This document shows positions 8,191 through 17,199 of a stretch of 64,000 nt of DNA, piece by piece; positions within the stretch are counted from its first letter, which is position 1, and every line of letters begins with the position of its first letter. Both the position numbers and the translations under genes were made by a program. The stretch covers positions 6,510,001 to 6,574,000 of the forward strand of contig NZ_JAUSYH010000001.1 in the NCBI RefSeq assembly GCF_030816715.1. The letters are read 5' to 3'. The DNA comes from Streptomyces achromogenes (GTDB taxonomy: Bacteria; Actinomycetota; Actinomycetes; Streptomycetales; Streptomycetaceae). The notes under the pieces were generated by a model. It saw only the letters and a list, made by a program, of their open reading frames with translations, did not search any database and was not told the origin of the DNA.

Positions 8191-8679
8191 AAGAACATCG
8201 GCAGCGGGCACCGCCGGGGACGGCATCCGACGCGGTCGGCTCATACCTGGCAGGGCAGTGATCGACGACAACCCGCTCGACGAGCACCTCGCAGCGACCG
8301 GGAGCCACGGTGAGGGAGCCTGCGGAGACGTCCCAGCGTCAGAGCAGCGGTCATTCGGCGCCCAAGCGCCGTCGCCTTCCTCACACCCCGTCACCTCCCG
8401 GGCCTGGTGCGTGAGTTGGGCCCGTGTCACGCGATCGGTCGGTGACTGAGGCGGCCAGACGCCCGGCGCGGTCCTCGTGGCCACGGCCGTCGACGCCGAC
8501 GAGGGCGGTGCCACCCAAGCGCTGAACACCTCCCGCCGCGCCGCGAGGCGACCTGGAAAGAGCTTCAGGATCACGGCAACCTTTCGCGCAGCGTGTGACC
8601 ACAAGGAATCGGATCCGGCCAGTTCGGTTGCAGAGATCCGGATTGCCACGTGAACAGCATGCAAGGAGAACGCCTTCCC
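8191..8679. other. Intergenic region between esterase and xyloglucanase genes
   Basis: About 490 bases. No intact gene. On the minus strand at about 8335-8235 the reading WDVSAGSLTVAPGRCEVLV resembles the fibronectin-like tail of GH3 beta-glucosidases, so another glycosidase relic is possible (weak). The GH74 promoter should lie within the last 150 bases; no copy of the GAAGCGCTTC palindrome is present here. Confidence 0.35.
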
Positions 8680-11331
8680 ATGAACCACCCCACGCACGGC
8701 GGGCGCCGCGGGCGTCACCGCCGCCGCTGGACCGCCACTGGTCTGGTGCTCGGTGTGCCCGCCGTCCTCGTGCCGTATCTCCTGTTCGCGCAGGAGGACT
8801 CGCAGGCGGCGACGGTCGACGGCGACGCCTATTACCGGCTGGTGTCCGTGCGCAGTGGCAAGGTGCTGGACGTCAACGGCTTCTCGACCGCCGACGGCAC
8901 CCGGGTCCAGCAGTGGACCGACCAGAACACGGCCAACCAGCAGTGGAAACTGAGGTCCGCCGGTGACGGCTACTACGAGCTGGTCAACCGCAACAGCGGC
9001 AAGGTGCTGGGCATAGCGGGCGACTCGACCGCTCAGGGGGCCGCCGCCGAGCAGCAGACCGACAGTTCCGCCACCTCGCAGGAGTGGAAGATCAGCGAGG
9101 TGAGCGGTTCCGACGCCGTCACCCTCACCTCTCGCAGGAGTGGCCAGGTCCTGGACGTCTCCGGGGGCTCCACGGCCCAGGGCGCGGCGCTCATCCAGTA
9201 TCCGAGCCGGGGCAGCACCAACCAGCAGTGGAAGCTGGTGAAGACGGGCGGGGCCCAGGCGGCCGGTACCGGCGGTGCGCAGACCACGGCATCGGCGGGA
9301 CCGTACAGGTGGGAGAACGCCCAGGTGGTGGGCGGCGGTTACGTCACCGGTCTGGTGTTCAACCAGAAGGAGAAGGGCCTGCTGTACGCGCGCACCGACA
9401 TGGGTGGCGCCTACCGCTGGGACACCGGGGCCGAGCAGTGGATCCCGCTGACCGACTGGATCGGCGAGAAGGACTGGAACCTGCTGGGCATCGACTCGCT
9501 GGCCACCGACCCCGTCGACCCCGGCCGGCTCTACCTCGGGACGGGCACCTACACCAACGAGTGGGCGGGCAACGGCGCGATCCTGCGCTCCAGCGACCGG
9601 GGCCGCACTTTCCAGCGCACCGATCTGCCGTTCAAGGTGGGCGGTAACGAGGACGGCCGTGGGGCGGGCGAGCGGCTCGTGGTCGACCCGGCGGACCACG
9701 GCACCTTGCTGCTGGGCACCCGCAAGAACGGCCTGTGGCGCAGCACCGACTTCGGCGTGACATGGAGGCAGGTCTCGTCGTTCCCCGTCAAGGACGGGGC
9801 GAGCAGCGGCGGGGGAATCTCCTTCGTGACGTTCGGCCCGGCCGGCAGCAAGACGATCTACGTCGGTGTCGGCGACAAGTCCACCTCCCTGTACCGGTCC
9901 ACCGACGGCGGCGGCACCTGGCAGGCCGTCTCCGGGCAGCCCGCCGGCCAGATGCCGCAGCACGGCGTCCTCTCCGGTGACGGCTCGCTGTACCTGACGT
10001 ACACCGACAACCTGGGGCCCAACGGCGTGACGGGGGGCTCGGTGTGGAAGTACACGGCGGCCCGCGGGGCGTGGAAGGACGTCTCCCCGTCCCGGGGCAG
10101 TTACGGGTTCTCCGGTCTGGCCGTCGACCCGCGCAAGCCGTCCACGGTGATGGTCACCACCCTCGGTCGCTGGTGGCCCCAGGACGAGATCTACCGGACC
10201 ACCGACGGCGGCGAGACCTGGAAGGCCCTGGCCGACAAGTCGGTGCGCAACGCCTCCGCCGCGCCTTACGTCGGCACCCACACCGGGCACTGGATGACCG
10301 CCCTGGCCATTGATCCCTTCGACTCCGGGCACGTGCTGTACGGCACCGGCAACGGCATCCTGCGCAGTACGGACGCGGCCGCGTCCGACAGCGGCGGCAC
10401 CAGCCACTGGAGCATGGGCGCCCGGGGACTGGAGGAGACCGCGCTGTCGGACGCGATCGCCCCGCCCGGCGGCGCCGCCGTCATCACCTCCATGGGCGAC
10501 CAGGGCGGCTTCCGCCACGACTCCCTGACCAAGGTGCCCTCCGGGCGGTTGAACAACCCGATGATGACCAACAGCACCGACATCGACTTCGCCCAGTCCA
10601 AGCCCGCGCTGATGGTCCGCGTCGGCCGGGGCGGCGCGCAGGACGGCGCCTACTCCACCGACGGCGGCAGCAGCTGGAACGGCTTCAAGGCAGAGCCGGT
10701 GGCCGGTGCCCAGGACGGCCGTGTCGCGCTCGCGGCGGACGGCTCCACCATCGTGTGGACCGAGGCCGGTCAGGCCCCCTACCGCTCGACCGACAACGGG
10801 TCGAGCTGGTCGAGGGTCAACGGCCTGGGCAACGACGCCGCAGTCGTCGCCGACCGCTCCTCGGCCAGGACCTTCTACTCACTGTCCGGCGGCACGCTCC
10901 ACGCCAGCACCGACGGCGGCGCGACCTTCACCGCTCGCGCCACCGGCCTGCCCTCCGGCCGGCTCACAGCGGTGCCCGGCATCGCCGGAGACCTGTGGAT
11001 CGCCGGCAGCACCAAGGGGCTGCTGCACTCCACCGACGGCGGCCGCACCTTCACCACGCTCAAGACGGTGCAGTCCGCCTCCGCCCTCGGCTTCGGCAAG
11101 GCCAAGCCGGGCAGCGACTACCAGGCGCTGTACCTGATCGGCACCGTCGAGGACGTCACCGGAGTCTTCCGCTCCACCGACAAGGGCGCCACCTGGCTCC
11201 GCGTCAACGACAAGGCCCACCAGTGGGGCGCCATCGGCGGCGTCGGCGTCATCACCGGCGACCCCGACACCTACGGCCGCGTCTACGTCGGCACCAACGG
11301 ACGCGGCCTCCAGTACGGCGACCCGTCCTGA
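8680..11331 (+). CDS. Secreted GH74 xyloglucanase with N-terminal ricin-type lectin domain
   Basis: 883 aa. The ATG at 8680 is preferred over a GTG at 8650 because AAGGAG precedes it by 11 bases. An Arg-rich start and a hydrophobic helix (residues about 20-37) form the export signal. Residues 45-195 hold three lectin repeats (KVLDVNG, KVLGIAG, QVLDVSG, each ending QQW or QEW). The GH74 double seven-bladed propeller follows: YARTDMGGAYRWD carries the first catalytic Asp, SMGDQGGFRHD the second, with many Asp-box loops (STDGGxTW). It cleaves the beta-1,4-glucan backbone of xyloglucan outside the cell. Having the lectin module before the catalytic domain is less usual than after it. Confidence 0.9.
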   Translation: MNHPTHGGRRGRHRRRWTATGLVLGVPAVLVPYLLFAQEDSQAATVDGDAYYRLVSVRSGKVLDVNGFSTADGTRVQQWTDQNTANQQWKLRSAGDGYYELVNRNSGKVLGIAGDSTAQGAAAEQQTDSSATSQEWKISEVSGSDAVTLTSRRSGQVLDVSGGSTAQGAALIQYPSRGSTNQQWKLVKTGGAQAAGTGGAQTTASAGPYRWENAQVVGGGYVTGLVFNQKEKGLLYARTDMGGAYRWDTGAEQWIPLTDWIGEKDWNLLGIDSLATDPVDPGRLYLGTGTYTNEWAGNGAILRSSDRGRTFQRTDLPFKVGGNEDGRGAGERLVVDPADHGTLLLGTRKNGLWRSTDFGVTWRQVSSFPVKDGASSGGGISFVTFGPAGSKTIYVGVGDKSTSLYRSTDGGGTWQAVSGQPAGQMPQHGVLSGDGSLYLTYTDNLGPNGVTGGSVWKYTAARGAWKDVSPSRGSYGFSGLAVDPRKPSTVMVTTLGRWWPQDEIYRTTDGGETWKALADKSVRNASAAPYVGTHTGHWMTALAIDPFDSGHVLYGTGNGILRSTDAAASDSGGTSHWSMGARGLEETALSDAIAPPGGAAVITSMGDQGGFRHDSLTKVPSGRLNNPMMTNSTDIDFAQSKPALMVRVGRGGAQDGAYSTDGGSSWNGFKAEPVAGAQDGRVALAADGSTIVWTEAGQAPYRSTDNGSSWSRVNGLGNDAAVVADRSSARTFYSLSGGTLHASTDGGATFTARATGLPSGRLTAVPGIAGDLWIAGSTKGLLHSTDGGRTFTTLKTVQSASALGFGKAKPGSDYQALYLIGTVEDVTGVFRSTDKGATWLRVNDKAHQWGAIGGVGVITGDPDTYGRVYVGTNGRGLQYGDPS

Positions 11332-11345
11332 CCTCGACACCCGAG

Positions 11346-11377
11346 CGGGTCCGCAGGCACTACCGCCTGCGGCCCCG
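11346..11377 (+). terminator. Terminator after the xyloglucanase gene
   Basis: CCGCAGGC and GCCTGCGG make an 8-bp perfect stem with a 6-base loop, extended by CGGG/CCCG after one mismatch, 15 bases past the stop codon. Confidence 0.75.
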
Positions 11378-11436
11378 CCATGGCCGAGGTACCTCGTGGA
11401 CCTGCCGAGCCGGCCTACGCGATGACGGGTCAGGGG

Positions 11437-11674
11437 TTACGGGAGCGCGCTCCACTTCTGGTTGTTCTGGCCGTTGCAGGTCCACAGGATGACCGGGGTC
11501 CCGTTGGCGGAGCCGGCCTCCTTGGCGTCGAGGCACAGCCCGGCGCGGACGTTGCGGACCGAGCCGTCGGAGCCGACCGTCCACTTCTGGTTGTGATCAG
11601 ATGTGCGCGGGTCAGCGCTTCAGGGTGAGCAGGCCCGGCCGGTACGGCAGGTTCACGTACATGGGATGAATCAA
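11437..11674 (-). pseudogene. Remnants of a ricin-type lectin domain and another C-terminus
   Basis: On the minus strand from about 11597 to a TAA at 11437 the reading HNQKWTVGSDGSVRN, GLCLDAKEAGS and NGQNNQKWSALP is the last one and a half repeats of a ricin-type (CBM13) lectin domain. Immediately upstream, at 11674-11620, a different frame reads HPMYVNLPYRPGLLTLKR then stop, which looks like the C-terminus of an unrelated protein that I cannot name. Neither has a start. Both are relics of secreted carbohydrate-active proteins. Confidence 0.6.
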
Positions 11675-11894
11675 CGGATACGGACGTTGCTCCTGTCTAG
11701 TCTCGCGACACGGAAATCCAAGGGACTCTGACCGCGGGGAGCTGCGAGTTCACTGTTCGTGCGACCGCGCCTCGCGGGCGACCAGGGTCAGCATCGGTGG
11801 TCCGTACTTCGTCGAGGCCGTCCTTCACGCAACCATGGTCGGGTCGGGACCGATCGGGTCGTCGGTTGATCTGTCGAGGGGCAGAGGGCGCGAA
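11675..11894. other. Leader of the LysR gene
   Basis: 220 bases without a gene. The LysR promoter must be here; no clear operator was recognised. Confidence 0.3.
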
Positions 11895-12779
11895 ATGGAT
11901 ATTCGGCAGCTGGAGTACTTCCTGGCGATTGTTGATCGTGGGGGGTTCAACCGTGCGGCCTCGGCTCTGTACGTGTCGCAGCCGTCGCTGTCGCAGGCCG
12001 TGCGGGCACTGGAGCGTGATCTCGGTTCCGAGTTGTTCCATCGCATCGGGCGCAGGGCAGTGCTGACGGAGGCCGGGAGGGCTCTGATCGAGCCTGCCCG
12101 GGAGGCCGTGCGGAGTCTGGGGACGGCGCGGGCGAGTGTGGCGGCTGTGCATGAGCTGCGTGAGGGGCGCCTGGACGTGGCGTCCATGCCGTCGCAGGCG
12201 GTGGAGCCGCTGACGAGCCTGGTGAGTGCCTTCAGCCACCGGTATCCCGGCGTCTCTGTGGCCATCAAGGCGGCGTTCACCTCGCGTGACGTGGTCGACA
12301 TGGTGCGCACGGGTGCCGTGGAGTTGGGGCTTCTGGCGTCCGCCGGTCCGGTCTCCGGCAAGGAGGTCGTCTCACACGCGCTGGGGCGGCAGCGCTTTGT
12401 GCTGATGGTGCCGGCCGACGGCCCGTTCGGTGACCGGACGGCGGTGGAGTGCCGGGAGCTTGCGGGACAGCGGCTGATCGTCGGGCAGCCGGGTACGGGG
12501 ATGCGCGCCTACGTCGACGGGCTGCGGGAGCAGGGCATCGAGTTCACCGTCGCCGCCGAGACCGAGCACCGGGTGTCTCTCATGCCCCTGGTACTGGCCG
12601 GGGTCGGGCTGGCGGTGGTCACGGATTCCTGGCGGGACGTCGCCCGGCGGCTGGGCGCCCGCGTCCTGGACATCGAGCCGGAGACCACCTTGGACGTCGC
12701 CCTCGTCAGCCGCCGCGGCAGCCTGTCGCCCGCGGCCGCCGCGTTCGTCACGGCCGCCGCCTCGTTCGCCGACAGCTGA
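11895..12779 (+). CDS. LysR family transcriptional regulator
   Basis: 294 aa. The N-terminal winged helix-turn-helix (MDIRQLEYFLAIVDRGGFNR, AASALYVSQPSLSQAVRALE) is the LysR signature; the rest is the periplasmic-binding-like effector domain. The ATG at 11895 starts the canonical MDIRQLEYF. It lies 73 bases upstream of, and on the same strand as, the D-malate/tartrate dehydrogenase gene, so it likely activates that gene in response to D-malate or tartrate. LysR genes are more often divergent from their target; here co-transcription is possible. The imperfect dyad CTGCTTATAAGGCAG between the two genes is a candidate binding site. Confidence 0.88.
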   Translation: MDIRQLEYFLAIVDRGGFNRAASALYVSQPSLSQAVRALERDLGSELFHRIGRRAVLTEAGRALIEPAREAVRSLGTARASVAAVHELREGRLDVASMPSQAVEPLTSLVSAFSHRYPGVSVAIKAAFTSRDVVDMVRTGAVELGLLASAGPVSGKEVVSHALGRQRFVLMVPADGPFGDRTAVECRELAGQRLIVGQPGTGMRAYVDGLREQGIEFTVAAETEHRVSLMPLVLAGVGLAVVTDSWRDVARRLGARVLDIEPETTLDVALVSRRGSLSPAAAAFVTAAASFADS

Positions 12780-12785
12780 TAGCAC

Positions 12786-12800
12786 CTGCTTATAAGGCAG
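12786..12800. promoter_or_regulatory. Dyad between LysR and dehydrogenase genes
   Basis: CTGCTTATAAGGCAG is an imperfect dyad 53 bases upstream of the dehydrogenase start, in an otherwise GC-rich gap. It may be a LysR site or a promoter -10 region. Position and symmetry only. Confidence 0.3.
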
Positions 12801-12852
12801 ATCCGCTTTGCGTCTTGGACGCGCCGCGGGCCGCCTTGCTGCAATCGACGGC

Positions 12853-13911
12853 ATGACGACGAATCACCGCATTGCCCTGATCCCCGGCGACGGCATCGGG
12901 GCCGAGGTGCTGCCCCCGGCACAGCAGGTGCTCGATGTTCTCGGCCGCCGCCACGGCTTCAGCCTGTCCTACACGTCGTACGACTGGTCGTGCGAGCGGT
13001 ACCTGCGGGAGGGCGCCATGATGCCCGCCGACGGGATCGACCAGCTGCGCGACAAGGACGCGATCCTGCTGGGCGCGGTGGGGTACCCGGGGGTGCCCGA
13101 CCATGTCTCCCTGTGGGGGCTGCTGATCCCCATCCGGCGCAGGTTCCGCCAGTACGTCAACCTCCGGCCCATCCGTGTCTTCGACGGCATCGACAGTCCG
13201 GTGCGCGGCGCACGGCCGGGCGAGGTCGACATCGTCGTCGTGCGGGAGAACGGCGAGGGCGAGTACAGCGAGATCGGCGGACGGCTGAACCAGGGCACCT
13301 CCGAGGAACTGGCTGTCCAGGAAGCGGTGTTCACCCGGGCCGGGGTCACCCGGATCGCCGACTACGCGTTCTCGCTCGCCGCCCGCCGCCGGGGGAAGCT
13401 CACCTCCGCCACCAAGTCCAACGGCATCATCCACACCATGCCGTTCTGGGACGAGCTGATCGCCGAGCGGGCGGCCGAGCACCCCGGCGTCACCTGGGAC
13501 CAGGAGCACATCGACGCGCTGGCGGCCAAGTTCGTCCTCGAACCCGCACGCTTCGACGTGGTCGTCGCCTCCAACCTCTTCGGCGACATCCTCAGCGACC
13601 TCGCGGCCGCGGTCGCCGGATCCATCGGCATCGCCCCGGCGGCCAACCTCAACCCCGAGCGGGACTTCCCCTCGATGTTCGAGCCGGTGCACGGCTCCGC
13701 GCCCGACATCGCGGGCCAGGGCATCGCCAACCCGCTGGGCGCGATCTGGTCCGCGGCCATGATGCTCGACCACCTGGGCCGTCCCGCCGCGGCCAGGGAC
13801 ATCACGGACGCGATCGCGTCGGTCCTGGCCAAGACCGATACCCGCACCCGTGACCTGGGCGGAACCGCGACCACCGCCGAGTTCACCGACAAGCTGACCG
13901 AGCTGCTCTGA
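12853..13911 (+). CDS. D-malate/tartrate dehydrogenase (decarboxylating)
   Basis: 352 aa, matching the isocitrate/isopropylmalate dehydrogenase family. IALIPGDGIG starts the fold; RENGEGEYSEIGGR and ATKSNGI are substrate-loop features of the TtuC/DmlA branch; NLFGDILSDLAA holds the metal-binding aspartates and EPVHGSAPDIAGQGIANP the NAD pocket. These enzymes oxidise D-malate, tartrate or related 2-hydroxy diacids to oxo acids with loss of CO2. The ATG at 12853 begins MTTNHRIAL; the upstream in-frame extension has no family similarity. The LysR gene upstream and the neighbouring catabolic island support a role in organic acid use. Substrate choice within the branch is not decidable from sequence. 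Confidence 0.85.
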   Translation: MTTNHRIALIPGDGIGAEVLPPAQQVLDVLGRRHGFSLSYTSYDWSCERYLREGAMMPADGIDQLRDKDAILLGAVGYPGVPDHVSLWGLLIPIRRRFRQYVNLRPIRVFDGIDSPVRGARPGEVDIVVVRENGEGEYSEIGGRLNQGTSEELAVQEAVFTRAGVTRIADYAFSLAARRRGKLTSATKSNGIIHTMPFWDELIAERAAEHPGVTWDQEHIDALAAKFVLEPARFDVVVASNLFGDILSDLAAAVAGSIGIAPAANLNPERDFPSMFEPVHGSAPDIAGQGIANPLGAIWSAAMMLDHLGRPAAARDITDAIASVLAKTDTRTRDLGGTATTAEFTDKLTELL

Positions 13912-13925
13912 GCCGTCTCCCTCCG

Positions 13926-13956
13926 CGGTGGGCGGCAGGGACGATGCCGCCCACCG
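13926..13956. terminator. Bidirectional terminator between dehydrogenase and PucR genes
   Basis: CGGTGGGCGGC and GCCGCCCACCG are a perfect 11-bp inverted repeat with a 9-base loop, between two convergent stop codons. Confidence 0.8.
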
Positions 13957-14007
13957 GTCACCGGGCACCCACCCCGGCGCCCGGCGCGGGACGGCAGACG
14001 TGCCCCG

Positions 14008-15645
14008 TCATACGCCGGGAAGAGTTGTTTCTCCCGCGTCCAGAACCAGCACCGCGACGTGCAGGGACGTGCGCTGCAGGCCTGATTCCAGGTCGCAGCC
14101 GAGGAGCCGTTCGATGGTGTGGAGGCGCTGGTAGTACGCCTGCCGGGACATGCCGGCGCGTTTCGCCGCGACCGACTTGTTCCCGGCCGCCGCCAGATAG
14201 GCGCGCAGTGCCGGGAGCAGATCGCCGCCGTTGCGGTCGTCGTGCTCGATGAGGCGGGTCAGTTGCCGTTCCGCGTACCGCTGCAGACGGGTGTCCTCCC
14301 GCAGGAGGCCCAGCAACTCCGGCAGCCGGACGTCGGCAGGGACGTAGAACCACCGCTCGGGGGAGGCCGGTGTGATGGCCTCGGCCGTCTGCTCCGCCTC
14401 CTGCCACGACCGGGCGATCCCGCCGAGATCGGTCACCCCGGGGCCGACGGCGACGACGGCCCGCGGTCCGAGCTCCTCCCGGGTCAGCCGGCCGATCCGC
14501 TCGGCGACCGGCTGCCAGGCGCTCGCCTGTGCCAGTGCCATGAGCACGCCGATCCGGCCCGGGGCCGTCTCGCCGACGAGGGCGCGCACGCCCGTGTGCG
14601 CCAGCGCCTTCGCGATCCGTTCGTCGAGGTGCTCGTCCTCGGTGGCGGTGTACGGGTGGCGGATGACCACGGCGAAGAGCCGGTGCCCGAAGGCCGGCAG
14701 CCCCAGCGCCTCGGCGCGGGCGCGCGCGTCCGCGGGGGAGCGGAAACGCCGCTCGTACAGGTCCCGCAGTACCGAGCGGTGGGCCCTGCGCTCCCACCAG
14801 GCCTGTCCGGCCTGGCGCGCCATGGTCAGCGCGACCGCCGCACGTTCCAGCACGAGGACGTGTTCCGGGTCGGGCTCGGCGTTCAGCCGGTCCTCCAGCA
14901 GCACCAGCCGCCCCCACGGCCCGTGGTGGTCCTGCACCGCAGCGATCAGCCACCCCTCGGGGCCGCTCGGTGTGATCCTCTCCGGCGTCGGTGCGGCCCG
15001 CGAACGCCGCGACCAGGCCGACACCACCGGCTCGTACGGCCGGCCGAGCAGCTCGCACATCAGGACCCGGTGGGTGAGATCCTCCAGCACCACGGGGGCT
15101 CCGGTGAGCTCCGCGGTGGTGTGCACCAGTTCCTCGGGGTCCGCGCCCCGCAGCGTCAGGGCGGTGAAGATGTCCTGGATGTCCCGCCCGCGGCGCAGCA
15201 GGGCCCCCTGAGCGTCGAGGATGAGCGCGTGCACCGTCTGCGTGACGTCGATGAACCGGACGCCACGGGCCAGCTCGACGAGCGGCACGTCACGGGCTCG
15301 GCACGCCGCCACCAGCTCGTGGGGCACCTTCCGGTACCGGTAGCCGAGCTCCACGATCAGGCCGGCCGCTCCGATGTCCGCGAGCTGGTCGACGTAACCG
15401 CGCAGCTCGGAGGCGTCCTCGGGATGCGGCATTCCCGTCGTCAGCACCAGCTCGCCGCCCTCCAGGAAATCGGCGGGGTTGAGCAGCTCGGTGACATGCA
15501 CCCAGCGCACCGGGCCGTCCAGCTGTGACTCGCCGGCCAGCACGCGCGGCATCCCTTCGGCGAGGACGGGCAGGCGCAGTACCTCCCTCAGTGTGGGGAA
15601 GTGCCCGCGTACATGATGTCTGGGCGGCATAGAGGGTGCTTTCAT
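14008..15645 (-). CDS. PucR family transcriptional regulator
   Basis: 545 aa. The N-terminal third (LREVLRLPVLAEGMPRVLAG, WVHVTELLNPADFLEGGELV) is the PucR domain, the middle is the GGDEF-like CdaR domain, and the C-terminus (AAAGNKSVAAKRAGMSRQAYY) is the HTH_30 DNA-binding helix pair. Such regulators activate catabolic genes, classically for purines, proline or aminobutyrate. It is divergent from the FAD oxidase operon across a 262-base gap and most likely controls it. The start may instead be the second ATG at 15630; neither has a strong ribosome-binding site. Confidence 0.9.
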   Translation of the reverse strand: MKAPSMPPRHHVRGHFPTLREVLRLPVLAEGMPRVLAGESQLDGPVRWVHVTELLNPADFLEGGELVLTTGMPHPEDASELRGYVDQLADIGAAGLIVELGYRYRKVPHELVAACRARDVPLVELARGVRFIDVTQTVHALILDAQGALLRRGRDIQDIFTALTLRGADPEELVHTTAELTGAPVVLEDLTHRVLMCELLGRPYEPVVSAWSRRSRAAPTPERITPSGPEGWLIAAVQDHHGPWGRLVLLEDRLNAEPDPEHVLVLERAAVALTMARQAGQAWWERRAHRSVLRDLYERRFRSPADARARAEALGLPAFGHRLFAVVIRHPYTATEDEHLDERIAKALAHTGVRALVGETAPGRIGVLMALAQASAWQPVAERIGRLTREELGPRAVVAVGPGVTDLGGIARSWQEAEQTAEAITPASPERWFYVPADVRLPELLGLLREDTRLQRYAERQLTRLIEHDDRNGGDLLPALRAYLAAAGNKSVAAKRAGMSRQAYYQRLHTIERLLGCDLESGLQRTSLHVAVLVLDAGETTLPGV

Positions 15646-15907
15646 CCGAGGGAATCGGGCTCACCCTCGCACCGGCCACCCACGGTGACAAGAGGGGGAT
15701 CGGTATTGGTGCAGCCCGTTCGCCCGCTGTGACAGACCGTCTCGAGAAGGCCCCGAGGCGGAACACAGTGTGGGTTGACCTGCAGGTTCCCCTGGGCGGA
15801 AAGTGAACGCCATCCCCAGCAGGGACCGAACCGGAAAGGTCCGCACGGTGTCCGGACAGTGCTGGGGCCCGACTGCCACCCATCCCACCATCGAGAGGAG
15901 CGACCTC
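15646..15907. promoter_or_regulatory. Divergent promoter region of pucR-like gene and amine operon
   Basis: A 262-base gap between divergent genes. It contains the palindrome ACACAGTGT at 15763-15771 directly followed by TTGACC at 15775-15780, a plausible -35 hexamer for the rightward operon. GAGGAG at 15894 is the ribosome-binding site of the oxidase. PucR binding here is inferred from arrangement. Confidence 0.4.
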
Positions 15908-17044
15908 ATGCGCATCCCGAAGCGCGTCGCCGTGATCGGTGCCGGCAGCATGGGCAGCCAGGCCATGTGGCGACTGGCGGCCCGCGGAGCCGAGGTCATC
16001 GGCTACGACCGGTACGCACCGGGTCACGACCGCGGCGCGGCCGGGGGCGAGAGCCGCATCTACCGAGCCGCCCACCTCGGCGAGCCGGGGTACATTCCGC
16101 TGCTGCGGCTCGCGGACCGGATGTGGGAGCAGCTCCAGGCGGAGACGGGCCGGTCGCTGCGACGCCGCAGCGGGAGCCTGGTGATGGGAGAGGCCTCCTC
16201 ACCGTCCATGAGTCTCCTCCTCTCCACCAGCGCCGCCCAGGGGCTGGATCACGAGGTGCTGGACCGGGAGGAACTCGCCCGCCGCTACCCGCAGCACCGG
16301 CTCCCGGACGGACACACCGCCGTCCTCGACCGGTCGGGCGCCGTCATCAGGCCGGAGGCGTCGATCCAGGCCGCCGCCGCCCGTGCCGAGCAGCTGGGCG
16401 CCCGGCTGCACCGCTACACCACGGTGCGCGAGGTCGTCCCCGAGGCGGGTGGCGGGGTGCGGGTCGTCACCGACCGGGGCACGGACCATGTGGACGCCGC
16501 CGTGGTGACCGTGGGCCCGTGGATCAACACCCTGCTCCCGGACCTCCCCCGGACCATCGACGTCCGCCGGGTGATCTGTTCCTGGCACCTGCCCACCCGC
16601 CACGACTGGTTCGCCGGCGGTGCCCCTTCCTTCGTGCGCGCCACACCCCACGACTGCTTCGGAATCCCGTCGCCCGACGGCATCTCCGTCAAGCTCGGTC
16701 TCTCCTTCAGATACCACGCGCCGGTGCCCGAGCCCGACCGGCTCGAACGTACGGTCCGCCCCGAAGAACTCGGCGTCTTCCGCGAGCTCATCGGTGCACT
16801 CATGCCCGACCTGAACCCCGACCCCATCAGGATGTCGGCCTACATGGAGGGCTACACGGAGTCCGGAAACCCGCTCGTCGGTCATCTCCCCGGCGAGGAC
16901 GACATCATCGTCATGGCCGGGTTCTCCGGCAGCGGCTTCAAGTTCTCGCCCGCGATGGGAGAGATCGCCGCCGACCTGGCGCTCGACGGATCCACGCAGC
17001 AGCCCGTCGACTTCCTCGCCCCGGCAGGAGTCGGCGCCGCCTGA
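15908..17044 (+). CDS. FAD-dependent amine oxidase (sarcosine oxidase/N-methyltryptophan oxidase type)
   Basis: 378 aa. VAVIGAGSMGSQAMWRLAAR is the N-terminal FAD-binding Rossmann motif (GxGxxG at residues 10-15), and GAAGGESRIYRAAH matches the conserved RGSSHGxSRIIR-like loop of monomeric sarcosine oxidase and SolA. MAGFSGSGFKFSPAMGE near the end is the second FAD contact of that family. In the family a Cys in a SG(C)xYT-like position often holds FAD covalently; that residue is not obvious here, so FAD may be non-covalent. It should oxidise an N-methyl or primary amine to an aldehyde or oxo acid plus peroxide. ATG at 15908 follows GAGGAG. First gene of the rightward operon. Confidence 0.85.
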   Translation: MRIPKRVAVIGAGSMGSQAMWRLAARGAEVIGYDRYAPGHDRGAAGGESRIYRAAHLGEPGYIPLLRLADRMWEQLQAETGRSLRRRSGSLVMGEASSPSMSLLLSTSAAQGLDHEVLDREELARRYPQHRLPDGHTAVLDRSGAVIRPEASIQAAAARAEQLGARLHRYTTVREVVPEAGGGVRVVTDRGTDHVDAAVVTVGPWINTLLPDLPRTIDVRRVICSWHLPTRHDWFAGGAPSFVRATPHDCFGIPSPDGISVKLGLSFRYHAPVPEPDRLERTVRPEELGVFRELIGALMPDLNPDPIRMSAYMEGYTESGNPLVGHLPGEDDIIVMAGFSGSGFKFSPAMGEIAADLALDGSTQQPVDFLAPAGVGAA

Positions 17045-17061
17045 TCCCGGCGATCGTCGAC

Positions 17062-17112
17062 GTCATCACCCCCGCTCACGGTCATCACCCCCCACTCGCG
17101 GTCATCACCCCC
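17062..17112 (+). repeat. Three direct repeats of GTCATCACCCCC
   Basis: GTCATCACCCCC occurs exactly at 17062, 17081 and 17101, spacing 19 and 20 bases, in the gap between the FAD oxidase stop and the HAD gene. Helically phased direct repeats of this kind can be multi-copy regulator sites; they may also be a decayed coding duplication. Confidence 0.65.
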
Positions 17113-17199
17113 ACTGGCGACATCTCCGTCATGAGCATGCCCAAAAGGGTCCGTGCCGGCCCTGACCAGTTCCCCGAAGCAAGAAAGTGGAGCACTTCC

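Noticed and set aside
8650-8680. GTG at 8650 as the start of the GH74 gene
   Set aside because: The ATG at 8680 has AAGGAG upstream and begins a better signal peptide; the GTG would add ten residues without a ribosome-binding site.
8017-10518. A long minus-strand open frame across the xyloglucanase gene
   Set aside because: Antisense shadow of the GH74 gene, with no start signal or family motif.
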